NCBI GenBank assembly: GCA_025594325.1
Contig: JANHCV010000003.1
Location: 186,001 to 250,000, forward strand
Reading direction: 5' to 3'
DNA length: 64,000 bases
Origin: Blastocladiella emersonii ATCC 22665
Taxonomy: Eukaryota > Blastocladiomycota > Blastocladiomycetes > Blastocladiales > Blastocladiaceae
The first letter of the stretch is position 1. Each line of letters starts with the position of its first letter. A program made the translations under genes and the position numbers. Positions 31,190 to 42,362 of the stretch are shown piece after piece. The notes below the pieces were generated by a model, which made no database searches, was not told the origin of the DNA, and worked only from the letters and a program-made list of their open reading frames with translations.

Positions 31190-33971
31190 GCAGAGGAACC
31201 GCGGCTGCGGCGGTGCCGTCAGCGTCGCGCGAGCCGGAGCCGTGCTTGGCGTCGTCGGTCAGTCGGAGAACGACATTGTTCTCGACCCGACTATCGTCAA
31301 CTCGGACGTGGAGGGCATCCTGGCCGACAACGGCGAAACCGAGGCGAACCTCGAGCGCATCAAGAGCGTGACCTCTACGCTGATCCCTGGAATGGGCCAC
31401 GGCATGATGGGCACCCTGCTCTTCCCCGACGTGCAGCCGTTCGATGTCAACGCCGCGCCGCCGCCGCCGTACCTCGAGACGCCCATCTCGCCGACTGACG
31501 TCAAGAAAATCATGGCTCAACTATGCGCTGCCGCGGCTCAAGGTCATCCGACCGCGGATGTCGGCGCCGTACCTGTCGTTCCCGGGCCCAGGCAGCCGCC
31601 CATGATCGGTATTGTTCCCGCAGTGCCATCTGGAGCCTTGAAAAACACATCTCAGCATGGTATCGACCCGGAAATGGCCGCCGACGTGCCCGAACCAGAA
31701 CTCGGACCAGCCGTCGACGTTTGGCGCAGCGCCTTCACAACCACGCCAACGGATCCTGACGCGCGCGCGCGGTTCCTCATCACCAAGGCCGCGCACTCGA
31801 TCAGCAACTTTGCCTACGACACACGCGGCGACGAGTGGAGCGACGGAAAGCAGCGCACTGTGCACACGCCCGCGTACGCGAGCCTCGCGCAGGTCTCGCT
31901 CAAGTTCAACCTCAACGAAGAGCAGCACCGCGCGTTCGTGCTCTTCCTCATGCCGCTCATCGACATCTTCATCGGCGGCAACGCGGGTATCGCTCGGCCG
32001 AGCAGAACGTGATCCTGTTGGGCCGCGACAACGTCCAACATGTCGTCGGCACCGCGGCCCTCCCGCCCATGAGCAAGGACCGGACGCCGATCATCCTCAC
32101 CGGCTTGGGCGGCACGGGCAAGTCGCGCGTCGTCGATGCAATCCGATACTTTCTCGCGTCCTGGAACCGGGAAAGTGCCTCATGGTCATGGCCATGACCG
32201 GGATCGCGGCCGCCAACATTGGCGGTACGACCATCCACGCCGCGTTCTCTTTTTCGCTAAGGCCGAAAGAAAACAGCCCGGACGTGGCCCGTTTGCGTAC
32301 CGATCCTGCGGTTGCCATCGCGTGGAAAGGGCGTCTCGGCGTCGCCATCGACAAGTTCTCCATGTGCGATGCGACTTTACTCGGCCGTATCGACGCGAAC
32401 CTGCGCCTCCTGCGGCGGTGCGACGAACCATTCGGCAGGTGCATCGTCATGCTCGCTGGCGATCATTTACAGCTGCCTCCCGTCAACGGAACTGCCCTGT
32501 ACAAGGTGCCCGCCGTGCTCAACGACGCGCCGGACTCGTTCTACCTGCGCATGACGTCAAATCAATTGACGGTCCCCGAGCACGTGGATCGAGGCCAGGT
32601 CGCGTACTGGCGCACTACACGCGCTGTTCGTCTCTTGAAGAGCAACCGATTTGTCGACGATCCACCATGGGGCAACGAAATGGACGCGCTCCGCCTCGTC
32701 GAGGCGTCGGACACGCTGTGCGACCTGATCAACTCGCGTACGACCACTCAGCTTCAGCAGCAGAGTCGACGAAAACGGCAAAAACGTCCTCAAGGAGATC
32801 CTCAAGAAGCCCAGACTCACGGTTATCGCGCCCAACAACCACACGCGCCACGCCTTCAACCTGCTCTACACGCGGCTTGCAGCAGCAAACCCGAACCGCA
32901 TCATGTTCCAGATCAAGGGCAACATCACGCGCCTGTGTGATAGGCGTCGCACGCGTGAACGCGTCGCCATCTGCGACAAGGACGTGTTCTGCCTCAAAGG
33001 AGAGCCAGAAACCACGACTGAACTGCCAGCCATCCTCAAGCTCTTCGTTGGAATGGAGATGCGCGTCAAGACCAACGAGTGCGTAGCAAAGGGGTGCGCG
33101 AACGGTGCGGTTGGCGTCGTGCACCACATTGACTGGAAGCCTGAGACCACATTCACGCGAACCGCGTCCAACATGTACCGGCCATCCTGCGCTCCACTCA
33201 ACGTGTGGATCGACCTGCCTGACGCTCCTCGTGGCCCTCGCTTCCCGGGCATGCTGGCCGCGTGGCCTGACACGGTCATCCCGCTTGCTGTGGAGAAGAA
33301 GAACTTCCTGTACATGGCGGGCGGTTCCACGTTGCGAGAGCGGGTCGTCAGCACAACGGGGGATTCGCTCCCGCTCTGTGTCAACAACACCAAAACCAAA
33401 ACCAAAACCAAAACCAAAACCAAAACCAAAACCAAAGCCAACAGGAGCAAGTATCCTAATCATGTCGTCGTCGCGCACATCGAGCAGTACCCAATGGTCC
33501 CAGCCTTCGCCATGACGGTCCACGGGGTTCAAGGCGTGACCAAGAACGCCATCGCCCTGGCAGATCCGCGTCCCGCGGGCATGGAGCGTCTCATCAGCGG
33601 CGCTTCCCTGTACGTGGCGTTATCGCAGCTTCGTCGCTCAAAGTACCTGTGGGTGCTTCAGCCGATCCCAAGAGCCGTGCTCAAGTCCATGGAAGCCGGA
33701 TCCACTTGCAGTGGCCGAGGACAAGCGGCTCCAGATGCTCGACGAGCTGACCAAGCCCGCCTTTGATCAAGGTACAGCCATCGCACCAGGCGACCCGCGC
33801 ATCGCCAAGCTCTTCAACGACGCGATTCTCTTCTCGCGTCAGCACGCGGCTGAGAAGCTAGTCGCCAAGCGCGCGTCTGATGCTCTCAACGCAAGGTTTT
33901 GGCGATTGGCCAACAAACGTGCTGGAGGCGAGGACGGCTCACAGAACGCCAAGAAACAGAAAACACAGTAG
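31190..33971 (+). pseudogene. Broken PIF1/Helitron-type DNA helicase
   Basis: The intact ancestor would be a PIF1-like superfamily 1 helicase of the kind carried by fungal Helitrons. The pieces lie in order on one strand but in different frames. The first, about 31190-31990, has LNEEQHRAFVLFLMPLIDIF. The next has Walker A GLGGTGKSRVVDAIRYF (about 32102-32155), and after another shift MTGIAAANIGGTTIHAAFSF, RCDEPFGRCIVMLAGDHLQLPP (motif III-like) and LYKVPAVL. A further shift leads to VGMEMRVKTNECVAKGCANG, then VHGVQGVTKNAIALADP and LYVALSQLRRSKYLWV (motif VI region). A last shift near 33700 leads to a short Lys-rich end with TAG at 33969-33971. The Walker B residues are weak (IDKFSM). At least four frame changes without convincing introns mean it is not functional as one protein. 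No RepHel Rep domain or Helitron ends are seen. Confidence 0.75.
33389..33436 (+). repeat. Hexanucleotide microsatellite (ACCAAA)n
   Basis: About eight perfect copies of a 6-bp ACCAAA unit encode alternating Thr-Lys inside the helicase relic, between the region with TTGDSLPLCVNN and NHVVVAHIEQYP. PIF1-type helicases have no such insert, so the repeat probably expanded after the gene decayed. Confidence 0.85.
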
Positions 33972-34810
33972 AGTATTAACTTAGTGTATTCCATCATCTA
34001 ATCCATCAATAGCACGATTTCCATAGCTCGATCACCTAAATCTCCTGTGCGGGACGCAAGCGACAGCACCTCCACCACTCGTACACCATACGTGGCGGGG
34101 GCTTTAGCCCTCGATTGAAAACCAAACGCGAAGCGTTTAGGTGCCTCAAGTATAATGTCGAGAGCGAGAGACTAGACGCGTTTCAGGTGCACGTGAGTGG
34201 CGCGGCGCGTCATCATCGTTGCCATCACGCGCCCAAAGTAGCAAACAAAATTCAAACTGGCTCGAGCCAGTTGCTTAGCTGCGATAAGAGGAGAACAATT
34301 TCTGTATTGAGGGTATCTACACTTCAAAAAATCCGTGACCCGGCTGACGTCCAACTGCTAGGTGACCATCGTTCCAGGCGCTAGCCGTGGAGTCCCTGCA
34401 TCGACGTGGAGCTGAGCCGTGCTCGCAGAGTCGGACAAAGTGCTGGTTTACTACAAAGGAGATTTCGCAGGCGCCTGGGCTTCCGCGACAATCTCAGCAG
34501 TCATGCTCGCCAGCGCGGCAGCCCATTCAATGCGCTGTCGCTCCTTCATTTCTTGCATAGCGGCGAAAACAAATAAAACGCGCGCACGGCGTGCTTACTC
34601 GGCGGCCGAGTAGATGGAAGGAAGCGCCACGGCTTGAGCCAACAGACAGACTTGAAGTAGTCTGACCAAAGCGCGCTTGGCGCCCCTTTCAGACCTTAAA
34701 ACGGGACGTGATTAGCGACGCACCTGGTGTTGCCACAGGACGGCGGTACAACCGACGGCTTGCAACGACTTGAGAATGCGCTGACGCGGAACAACGTCGT
34801 CTCGTTTTAC
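33972..34810. other. Intergenic, no gene seen
   Basis: Moderately A+T-rich sequence with short frames only. It holds the imperfect hairpin core GGGGGCTTTAGCCCTC near 34097. Nothing else is recognised. Confidence 0.4.
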
Positions 34811-35955
34811 TCACGCGTGCCGCGCCTTGCGCGACCTAAGGCGCAATCCGTTGCGAAGCGCTAGCACAAAGTCATCCCAGTCTAGCTCCTTGGCCTGGAT
34901 GTTGGCAATGGCGGTCTCGGGCTCAGGCTGCTGCCGTGAAAACGCAAATTGGGCTGCGCCATGGGCAAGTTCCATGTCCCAGTCATTGGCCTGCGCGAAG
35001 TCGCACGTCTTTGTGCGCACGCCAAGGACGACAGGTGAAGAGCAGAGCAGCAATACAAGAACCATATCAGGCTCATTTCACAGCTTGTTACGGTCTGGTA
35101 CGTCGTTCATGTCAGCGACGGGGCACCGCGGTTCGGTTTGGTCGCTTTGAGCAAGCGACAACGCCTGGGGAACGCGCCCCCAGCCATTGGCGGCTGTGAC
35201 GGTGGCGGCGTCAACTCGCGATCGACCCATGGAGACCATGGAGAGACATCGCTTAAACGGCCCTTGCGACGCGAGGCCTGGCGCCAGTCCAGCATCCTCA
35301 GCGAGGTAACCATGGATAATCTGGACGAGGAACGTAATCGAAATCGAGAGCTGGTTGACGCTCGAGTCCGCGGTCGTGCCAAAGGTGAACTGCACCTTGC
35401 GCCTGGGAACAAACGAGATAAGGTCGAACGTCATCGCCTTGAGGGTGATGGTCAGGCGCACGTAGTCCAGGTTGCCAAAGTCCTCGTTTATGCCCTCATA
35501 ATCCTGTGATGCGAACGTGACGACACAAGCGATTGGATGCGTCGTGGCACGCGAGAGTCGGCAAGTCTGTACAGCGGGGTCGCACTCAATCGCCAGGCCA
35601 GTGCATGCGCAATCGCCTGCGGGGTCTCTCGTGAAGCGAAGCACGAAAAAATCAGCTCTTTCTAGGTTGGAGGCGGTGGTTATTGAGCGTGCGAATAAAA
35701 AAATGCACTTCCCAAGGCGCACAAGCGCACGCGCAGGGACAACAAGCTCAAGCTGGCTGAGTGCTAGATCCGCGTACCACAGAATCCAGTCATTCGGCGC
35801 TGATGCGCGGATTAACGTTCAGTGGAGCTCGTAACACGTGGGAATCGCGAGCTCGACTGGTGATGACGGCGGGATCGGAGTCGCGTGAGCACAGTCACAT
35901 GGATCCGACGACGCCAGGCATAGCAAGAGGTAGAGCTCACTATTTCAAACAGGTT
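34811..35955 (-). pseudogene. Unknown gene X, copy 1 (decayed)
   Basis: This is one of two related minus-strand sequences; the other is at 39829-41277. The best part reads FASQDYEGINEDFGNLDYV, LKAMTFDLISFVPRRKVQF, IIHGYLAEDAGL. Its counterpart in copy 2 has FDLIKFGPRRKVHF and ILHGYLAEDAGL. Upstream the frame reads SAPNDWILWYADL (SAPSDWSLAYAGP in copy 2), and has an in-frame TGA after CYELH where copy 2 has Cys. Downstream of AEDAG copy 1 diverges and seems truncated. A separate frame at 34811-35065 (NDWDMELAHGAAQFAF) may be an unrelated remnant. The family is unknown. It lies head to head with the gag-protease locus at 36410 across a duplicated region. Confidence 0.5.
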
Positions 35956-36024
35956 GCATATAGTTGTAGTGTGGAGTTCCATGGTGCGTTGAGCGGTGAG
36001 GGGGGCGAAAGACGCGCCGTTCAC

Positions 36025-36240
36025 GCCACGTGATGCATTTCCGCCGCCAATGCTTTGTCAACGCGCACGTTCGCCCAAATGCTGCCGCTCCCCCGGAACC
36101 GCAAAGTCCCCGCCCGACCCCAACCACCACCATGCACTTGACACATATGTACCCTCGGCATCGCATGCAGCCCCGCCCGTACGCCGCCCACATCGCGTCA
36201 GCCACAGCGGCGCCTGTGCCGTGAGGTGTCACGTGCGCGT
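36025..36240. repeat. Duplicated head-to-head spacer, copy 1
   Basis: The segment between gene X copy 1 and the gag gene is repeated next to copy 2 at about 41355-41580. Shared strings include CCTCGGCATCGCATGCAGCC, CCCGCCCGTACG and CACCATGCA. Identity is high but not perfect. Because genes face away from it on both sides in copy 1, it may act as a two-way promoter. It could also be part of a long terminal repeat. Confidence 0.5.
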
Positions 36241-36409
36241 TTGGCACGTGCGCCGTGACGTCTCGGATTGTTGAGCCGCCGCTCGCTCGCACTCTGTTCT
36301 CGCTCCCTGCTGTTCAACCACATACATCCTCGTTCGCTAGTCATTGTGTATTCAGCCCTCCCCGGGCGCTCCGCTACACTTTGAACAGCCTACCCAGTTG
36401 GCTTGCACC

Positions 36410-38283
36410 ATGAGCTACTCAAACGAGGCCGCTCAACAGATCGTCGGCGACTGCCCCGTGCTTGCAGACCTCACGCCCGCGCACGTCGAGTTCATGCAGC
36501 AGTCGCTCGCGCAGAAGAACCTCAACCCCGTCCAGGCCGTGTGCATGCTGGCAATGCAGGTTGGCAACCTCAAGTCAGAGCTGCTGCAGCAGCAGGTGAC
36601 TGTCGTGGAGATGGCGGCGCAGTACAACCAGATCCAGCAACAACTCGCAGCGACGCAGCAGCAAGCGCAGGCGGCCGAGACGGCTTGCACCAAGGCGATG
36701 CTTGAGTCAGGCAAGCATTGCACCAAGGCGGATGGCGTGCGCAACATGCTCGACCGCGCGCAGGGCCAGCTGACCACCGAGCTGGCCAAGTCGGTCAAGT
36801 ACCGGAACAAGATTGACAAGCTGCACGCCGCGCTGCTCGCACTGCACCAGGAGAACACCAAGCGGCGCCCTGACAACTCGCAGCTGTCCAAGGCCACCAC
36901 GGACCTGCTGACGGCCATGGGCAGCATCGACGGCAAGAAGATGTCGCTCAAGGTGGGCCTCAAGCAGTAATTGTCAGCCATCCAGTACTCGCCCGGCGCC
37001 AATGAGGCCTACAAGATCCGGCGGTTCCAGGTCATGCTCATGGGCAAGGCCAAGGAGACGGTCGGCGCGGCGTTCCATGGGCGTGCAGACTGGGCCAACA
37101 ACGCCAAGTCGTTTGAGGCGTTTGCCAAGATTGTGCGCATGCTGCTGCCGCGCGACAAGCTTCCGCGCATGTACTTCAAGGAGTTCATGGACCTCAAGTA
37201 CGTCTGCGGCACGCATGCGGCCGGAACAATCATTGGCGAGTACCGCCGCCTCATGGCCATGTTGGGAGACATGGTCTTGGAGCAGCTGAGCTGCGCGCAC
37301 TTCCGCACTGTGGTGCACCCAGCTGTCACGCTGGGCGGCAACGCACAGTTCAACGCCGCGTACAAGGCCAAGGACTTCGAGGGCATGGTCGCGGCCGTTG
37401 CGGCCAACAAGGCGTCCAAGGAGTACTCAATGCCAGTTGTGACACGCCCGTCATTTGCAGAGGCCCTGCCGTCATTTGCGGTCCCGCACCAGGTCGAGGA
37501 GTACGCCGGCGAGCCCATGGACATTGGCGCTGTCACCGCGCGCTACCCGGGCCAGCACCAGCGTCTTCCGTTGGTGGCGCCGCCGCAGCAGTCGCAGCCA
37601 AGGCCCCCGGCGGCGTGCTGGATGTGTGGCAAGATAGGGCACACTGCGCGCCGCTGCCCGGAGCGGCAGGAGTCAGGAAATGGCGGTCAGGCGTAGCGGA
37701 GCAGGCCGCGACGTCCTCGAAACCGAAACCTGCTGATTTGGGTGGTGGTATGCGAGTGGTGGCCGCGGTGGCAGTCGCCAAGGAGGAGGAGGTTGGCGCG
37801 TTTGGAGCAGACGCTGTTGGTGTTGTGACGAAGACTAATGAAGATGCCATCCTTTCATACATTGGTGCTGTCGAGCGTCTGGAGTCGTTGCCAAAAGCTC
37901 ATCTTCATCTTGGCGGCGCGCTGTTGTGTCCGGGTTCTTTGAGTAAGGCGCCAGCGCTCTTGTTCATGATGCTCGACACAGGCGCCCCTGTCAACCTCAT
38001 TAGCCGCTCCCTGGCCGAGCTGGTCGGGCTCGTGACGGAGCGTCTGGCACGCTGGATCGATTTGCGCGGCGTGGTCGGGGCAGCAGTGGGGCAGCAGTAC
38101 ATCACGCACGCCGTGCGGGCAGTTGTGTCAGTGACGTCCCCCAAGTTCATGCATGTGGCGCTCGCGGGCACAACAGCCATGTTTGGCGATGGCGTCGTTC
38201 CGCCCAAGGGCGGGAAACCGGAGCGGTACGGACGCGTCTCGGCGCGTCGCGATTGGAGTGGCAGGGACGTCACATCAATGTGA
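36410..38283 (+). mobile_element. Gag-protease locus of a Ty3-like retroelement, no pol
   Basis: From ATG 36410, 186 codons encode a helical, Gln-rich coiled-coil protein (SLAQKNLNPVQAVCMLAMQV). It ends at TAA 36968-36970 and the same frame continues open to 37694-37696. That second part has a gag-type core (FQVMLMGKAKETVGAAFHGR, FAKIVRMLLPRDKLPRMYFK) and a CCHC zinc knuckle, CWMCGKIGHTARRC. A third frame, shifted by -1 and overlapping the second from 37615 to 37696, carries a retropepsin-like segment with the catalytic motif MLDTGAPVNLISRSLAEL. It stops at TGA 38281-38283. Gag and protease in a -1 arrangement is classical for retroelements. No reverse transcriptase, RNase H or integrase follows. 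Whether the TAA is read through or is a lesion cannot be told. Confidence 0.75.
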
Positions 38284-39828
38284 GGTGAGAGCGAGCGAGT
38301 GGCGTCACCCAGCTCGCGCGGCTCAACTCGACTTGACCAAAACTCCAGCCCATAGCACTGCGAATAATGGAAAGACGCTCCCATGCAACTACATGAATTG
38401 AATTCATCTCGTTCAGGCCATGGGAGCGGTGCCGCTCTTGTCCCGTCATACACGCAACACGGTGCAGCCAGCGCAGGTCGAGTTGAGTTGAGCTGAGCGA
38501 CCGGGCGACGACTCGTTGCTGTGGAGCCCCGCGCCAGGCCGTTGTCAGCTTTCCACCTGTCGCACCTTGTTGCCCTTTGATTCCCTTTGATTCGGCCCTC
38601 AGGGGACGGCAGGCAGCAAGGCGGGCGAGCAAATGCTGCTGCGGGTTGATCCGCTACGGCTGGCTCTTGATAGATAGCGTTGCCTTTGTCCCACGGTCCG
38701 CCCCTACCCAATGAGCGAGCGAGCGTCTTGTACGCACATGCTGCCTGAGTCGCCGCCGCCGCCGCCGCCGCCGCCCGTGTCCTTCAAGCAAGCAAGCAAG
38801 CAAGCACTTGTGCAATGTGCTGTGCAAGGCAAGGCGCTTGCTCCCCAGCCCCAGCGCTGAGGCTAGTCTGTCCCGTCCCCACTGCCATGTTGTCGCCCTT
38901 GCTTGCATCACTCGCTTGCCTTGTTGTTGCAGAAATCGGACTGGATTGCACCAGCCTTTGCGCTTTTGCAGCCCGCCATCTGCCATGTTCCTTTTCATTG
39001 TCTTTCATGACGTGATGCCCAGCGCCGGGTCTTTGATTTGAAATAGCTTGAGGTCAAGGAGCTAAGCTGCTGCTGGGCTGGCTGGCTCATCATCACCACC
39101 AACCAAACAGACCGCATGGCTGCTGGCACACACACGACGCGGTGTGTGCAAGCGAGCAAGCGACCCAAGGAGAAGAACCGCGTCTGCACGCGCAGACGCA
39201 CAAATTTTGAGCGCAACATTGACGTTGCGGCTTGGGCAGCAGCTGGTTTGCGCCAAGAGCCAGCGATCGATCGCATCGCCATCCAAACCAGCTTTTGCTC
39301 TTCCATTTGCGTGTGAAAGCGTGATGAAAGCGTCTGTTGCAAAGGTCGCGCGCTATGGCGGGAATCCACGCAACAACAAACACAACCCCATGGCATTGCC
39401 TTGGACGTTACATCGCCGAAACGGTTCCGGCTGCGCGACCCTTTGCGCAAAGGGGGTTGCGCAAACCTGGCCGCGGCGCCAGCTAAAGTGGCGCAGGGGT
39501 TTGCGCAAAGGGTCGCCTGAACCAGGTTGGTGCCCTTGCCATCTCCAAGTCCCCGCTCCCCACGCACGCATCGACCAGTATGAACCATGAATTTTTCTGC
39601 TCCGCCAACTTGATGCCACCTATTTATGAGCGATTGCCTGAGACTTTGACGCGGTGAAGAGAGGCTTTGCGCTTTGACTTGTGTTTGACCTGTGAGACTG
39701 TGTTGCTTGCGAGCATGAAACGCATCAAGTCACCAATGTGGCAGCAAGAGTGATGATCTGAGAGAACGAGGTCATGTAATTCGACCAGCGGCGCCCACTA
39801 CGCGCCGCTGCGGGACCCAATTGGGTCC
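38284..39828. other. Non-coding interval with simple repeats and palindromes
   Basis: No gene is supported. Simple repeats are a GCC run at about 38750-38776, AAGC units at about 38788-38808, and GAGC units near 38711-38724. Inverted repeats include GCACACAC/GTGTGTGC near 39126-39147, a near-perfect GCGTCTGC/GCAGACGC at about 39180-39200, and the longer palindrome listed separately. If this were the interior of an LTR element, pol would be expected here, but no trace is visible. Confidence 0.45.
39435..39516. repeat. Inverted repeat with 17-bp exact arms
   Basis: GCGACCCTTTGCGCAAA at 39435-39451 is matched exactly in reverse complement at 39500-39516, around a 48-bp loop. The loop itself contains further partly matching TTGCGCAAACC and GGCGC segments, so the whole could fold into a long imperfect hairpin. 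It may be a small foldback element. Confidence 0.6.
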
Positions 39829-41277
39829 CCTACACCACCACCTTGAGCAGGTCGTGCTCCCACAGGTACGCCATGAGCGCGGCCGACCCCGCACAGTCAA
39901 ACGGGTTGAGCAGGCACTCCCTGTACTCGCTCTTGAGCAGGGCGTTGCCTGCGCCGGCGCGCGTAGACACCGAGGGCCGGTCGTAGTTGGGCACAACGTG
40001 GACAAAGGTCTGGAAGGCCGCCACGTCCATGGCACCGCGGGATGCAGGGCAAGGACCTGTACCGGGATGTTCTTGTACTATTTGCTGCCGCCTGGCGCGT
40101 CGTCCTGGACGTGGAACTGCTTGACGATGGCCACGTTGTGCTTGGTGCCATTGTGCGTGAAGTGCAGCACGGCAGCCAGCTTCCTGACGCGGTACTTCTT
40201 GTCCGACGTGAGATACTACTGTACACGAGATAATAGCAGATGTTAGCGACTGGACGATTTGGGTATGAGCACAGCCAGCAGCGTACCATGACCCAGTCCG
40301 CGTGCGTCTTGCCGCAGGTCAGGAACTGGCACCTGCCCGTGAGCTGCTTGTTGTGGAACCCGCCAAGCAAGAAGGCCTCGAACGAGATCACCTTGGACAT
40401 GAGGAACTACACACGTCGCGAGACGGGGAGCGTCAGTTTCTTGTCACGTTCATGCAGATCGCATGCATGCGGGTACCTTGCCGTTGTTGGGACCCAGGAG
40501 CGGATCGTTGGCTGCCTGATGCGCCAAGAGTCCAGCATCCTCGGCCAGGTAACCATGGAGGATCTGGGCAAGGAACGGGATACGGGTCGAGAGCTGGTCC
40601 ACGCTTGAGCTCGCGGTCGTGCCAAATGCGAAGTGCACCTTGCGCCTGGGACCAAACTTGATGAGGTCAAACGTCGTTGCCTTGAGCGTGGTCAGGCGCA
40701 CGTCGGTCAGTTTGTTGAAGATCTCGTCCATGCCCTCGTATTCCTGTGATGCAATGGTTATGACGCAAGCGTTAGTGATGCTCCACGGCGCGCTAGAGGC
40801 AGCGAATCTGAGCCGCGGGGTTGCACTCCCTCACAAGCGTGCGTGCGCACAATCGCCTGCAGGGCCTCGCACGAGGCCACGCGTAATAACATCTGCTCAG
40901 TCGAGGTCGCCGTGTGGTTCGTGAATTTGGCCACGACCTACGCGTTGAACTTGTGCAAGCGCTCCGTAGCCTTGGTCAACAGGATCGTGGTGGGACCAAA
41001 GCGCTTGATGATCTCGACGTGTTTGCTCAGGCAGCAGTGCTTGGGCGTGCGTAGTTGTTGAAGCGCGCGCGCACACAAACACGCAGCGAGCGGCCAGGTC
41101 AAACCAACCAAGGACTGGTCCCGCGTACGCAAGCGACCAGTCACTCGGCGCTGATCCGCGGAGCAGAGTGCAGTGGAGCTCATAGAGCGTGAGAAGGTTG
41201 AACTTGACGAGTTCTGACCGCGAGATCGGAGCTGTGTGAGCGCAAACACACAGATTTGACAGCGTCAGGCATAGCAA
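39829..41277 (-). pseudogene. Unknown gene X, copy 2 (more complete, decayed)
   Basis: Reading from about 41277, the frame begins LSNLCVCAHTAPISRSELVK and SAPSDWSLAYAG. A frame change near 40780 leads to IASQEYEGMDEIFNKLTDVR, FDLIKFGPRRKVHFAFGTTA and ILHGYLAEDAG. An intron (GTACCC...GTGTAG) leads to FLMSKVISFEAFLLGGFHNK and CQFLTCGKTHADWVM, and a second intron to YLTSDKKYRVRKLAAVLHFT and HNVAIVKQFHVQDD. TAG at 40078-40080 interrupts, and a one-base shift near 40033 leads to MDVAAFQTFVHVVPNYDRPS and NPFDCAGSAALMAYLWEHDL, stop at 39829-39831. The last part looks like a globular accessory domain seen near some transposases, but I cannot name it. Confidence 0.5.
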
Positions 41278-41354
41278 GAGGTAGAGCTCGGTATTTCAGG
41301 TCGGTTGCATAGAGTCGCAAGATGGGTTTGCATGGTGCGTCGAGCGGTGAGGGA

Positions 41355-41580
41355 GGCGAGGGACGCGAAGGTCACGGCGTGACGCTTTCGTTCTTTGCCA
41401 ATACTTCTTCAGCGCGTGCGTTGGGCGCGGATGGCTGCCGCTCCCGCCGACCCACCAAGTCCCCGCGCGACCCCCTCTATCACCATGCATTCGACGCACC
41501 ACTCCCCTCGGCATCGCATGCAGCCCCGCCCGTACGTTGCCCACACCGCGCCGGCCAACGCGGTGCCTGCGTCGTGAGGC
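41355..41580. repeat. Duplicated head-to-head spacer, copy 2
   Basis: This is the counterpart of 36025-36240, sharing GCATCGCATGCAGCCCCGCC and the neighbouring gene X sequence. On its right side there is no gag gene, only decayed sequence. Confidence 0.5.
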
Positions 41581-42362
41581 CGCCTTTGCCGCGTCGCTCG
41601 CTGGGTCCGAGTCGTGTCCGCAGCCTCCACGCTCAACCAAGACGACGAACCGACCCCCGAGACGTGCTCAGGGCCACCAAGGAGGCGTACGTCGCCGCTG
41701 CGGCGGTGCATCCGCGTCGTGCTGAGTCGCCACAAGGGCGCATTTTCTGTCAACTCATCTGCCCCACTTTCGCCCTTTCCCTCGACACCCTTCGCCCTCG
41801 TCACGCGCGGGACCGCTGCCGATTGACCCATGCGTTGGATTGGCTCGGTTGCGCCCGTCATCACCCCCTAATCACTCGCCGCCCTGCTGTGCCGCTCAAA
41901 CACCGCTCACTTGTTCCCCACGTCGCCCCACGTTTTCAGATCTCCACCCACTGGGCGCTTGCGCTGACCCGCGCCAAGCGCGCCTCGTCCAACACTATTG
42001 ACCACCTCGGTGACGCGCGCAAGGTCGAGCTCCCGACGCGACCAGGCTGCTTGACAAGGGCCTCGCCAAGCGTGTGCACGGCCGAGTTCGACAAGGTGTG
42101 CGCGTGGATCGCTGCGTCCACAATGCGACCCGCTTTCTGACGCGTCGTCGGCCGTGTAGCGACACTGCGAGCACGTCGCCGTAATCAAGTCCGCCAAGCT
42201 GCTCCGCGATGCGGTACGCTTTCTCACTCGCTGTGGGCGTCTGCGCCGCCCGGACATTGTGGCCGCCGTTGCCCGCGTGCCCATGATGTCTTCAAGGCCA
42301 AGATCGACTCGATCACCAACTGCACCGCCACGGTCACCAAGGACGCGTCCGCGACGGCCGTT
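41581..42362. other. Decayed sequence right of spacer copy 2
   Basis: No supported gene. Short plus-strand fragments look once-coding (AEFDKVCAWIAAS near 42080, VAVIKSAKLLRDA near 42180, DVFKAKIDSITNC near 42280) but are broken by stops and shifts. They may be what remains of the gene that faced gene X copy 2. It ends where the inverted LTR fragment begins. Confidence 0.35.

Noticed and set aside
33389-33436. ACCAAA repeat as an internal telomere tract
   Set aside because: The unit does not match known fungal telomere repeats and it lies in frame inside a helicase relic.
38750-38808. GCC and AAGC runs as a CRISPR-like or satellite array
   Set aside because: These are simple microsatellites without spacers or larger units.
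35281-41580. Treating the two gene X segments as ordinary LTRs of the gag element
   Set aside because: They contain a spliced, protein-like gene on the opposite strand and I see no TG...CA ends or target duplication. Kept as a finding but not annotated as LTRs.
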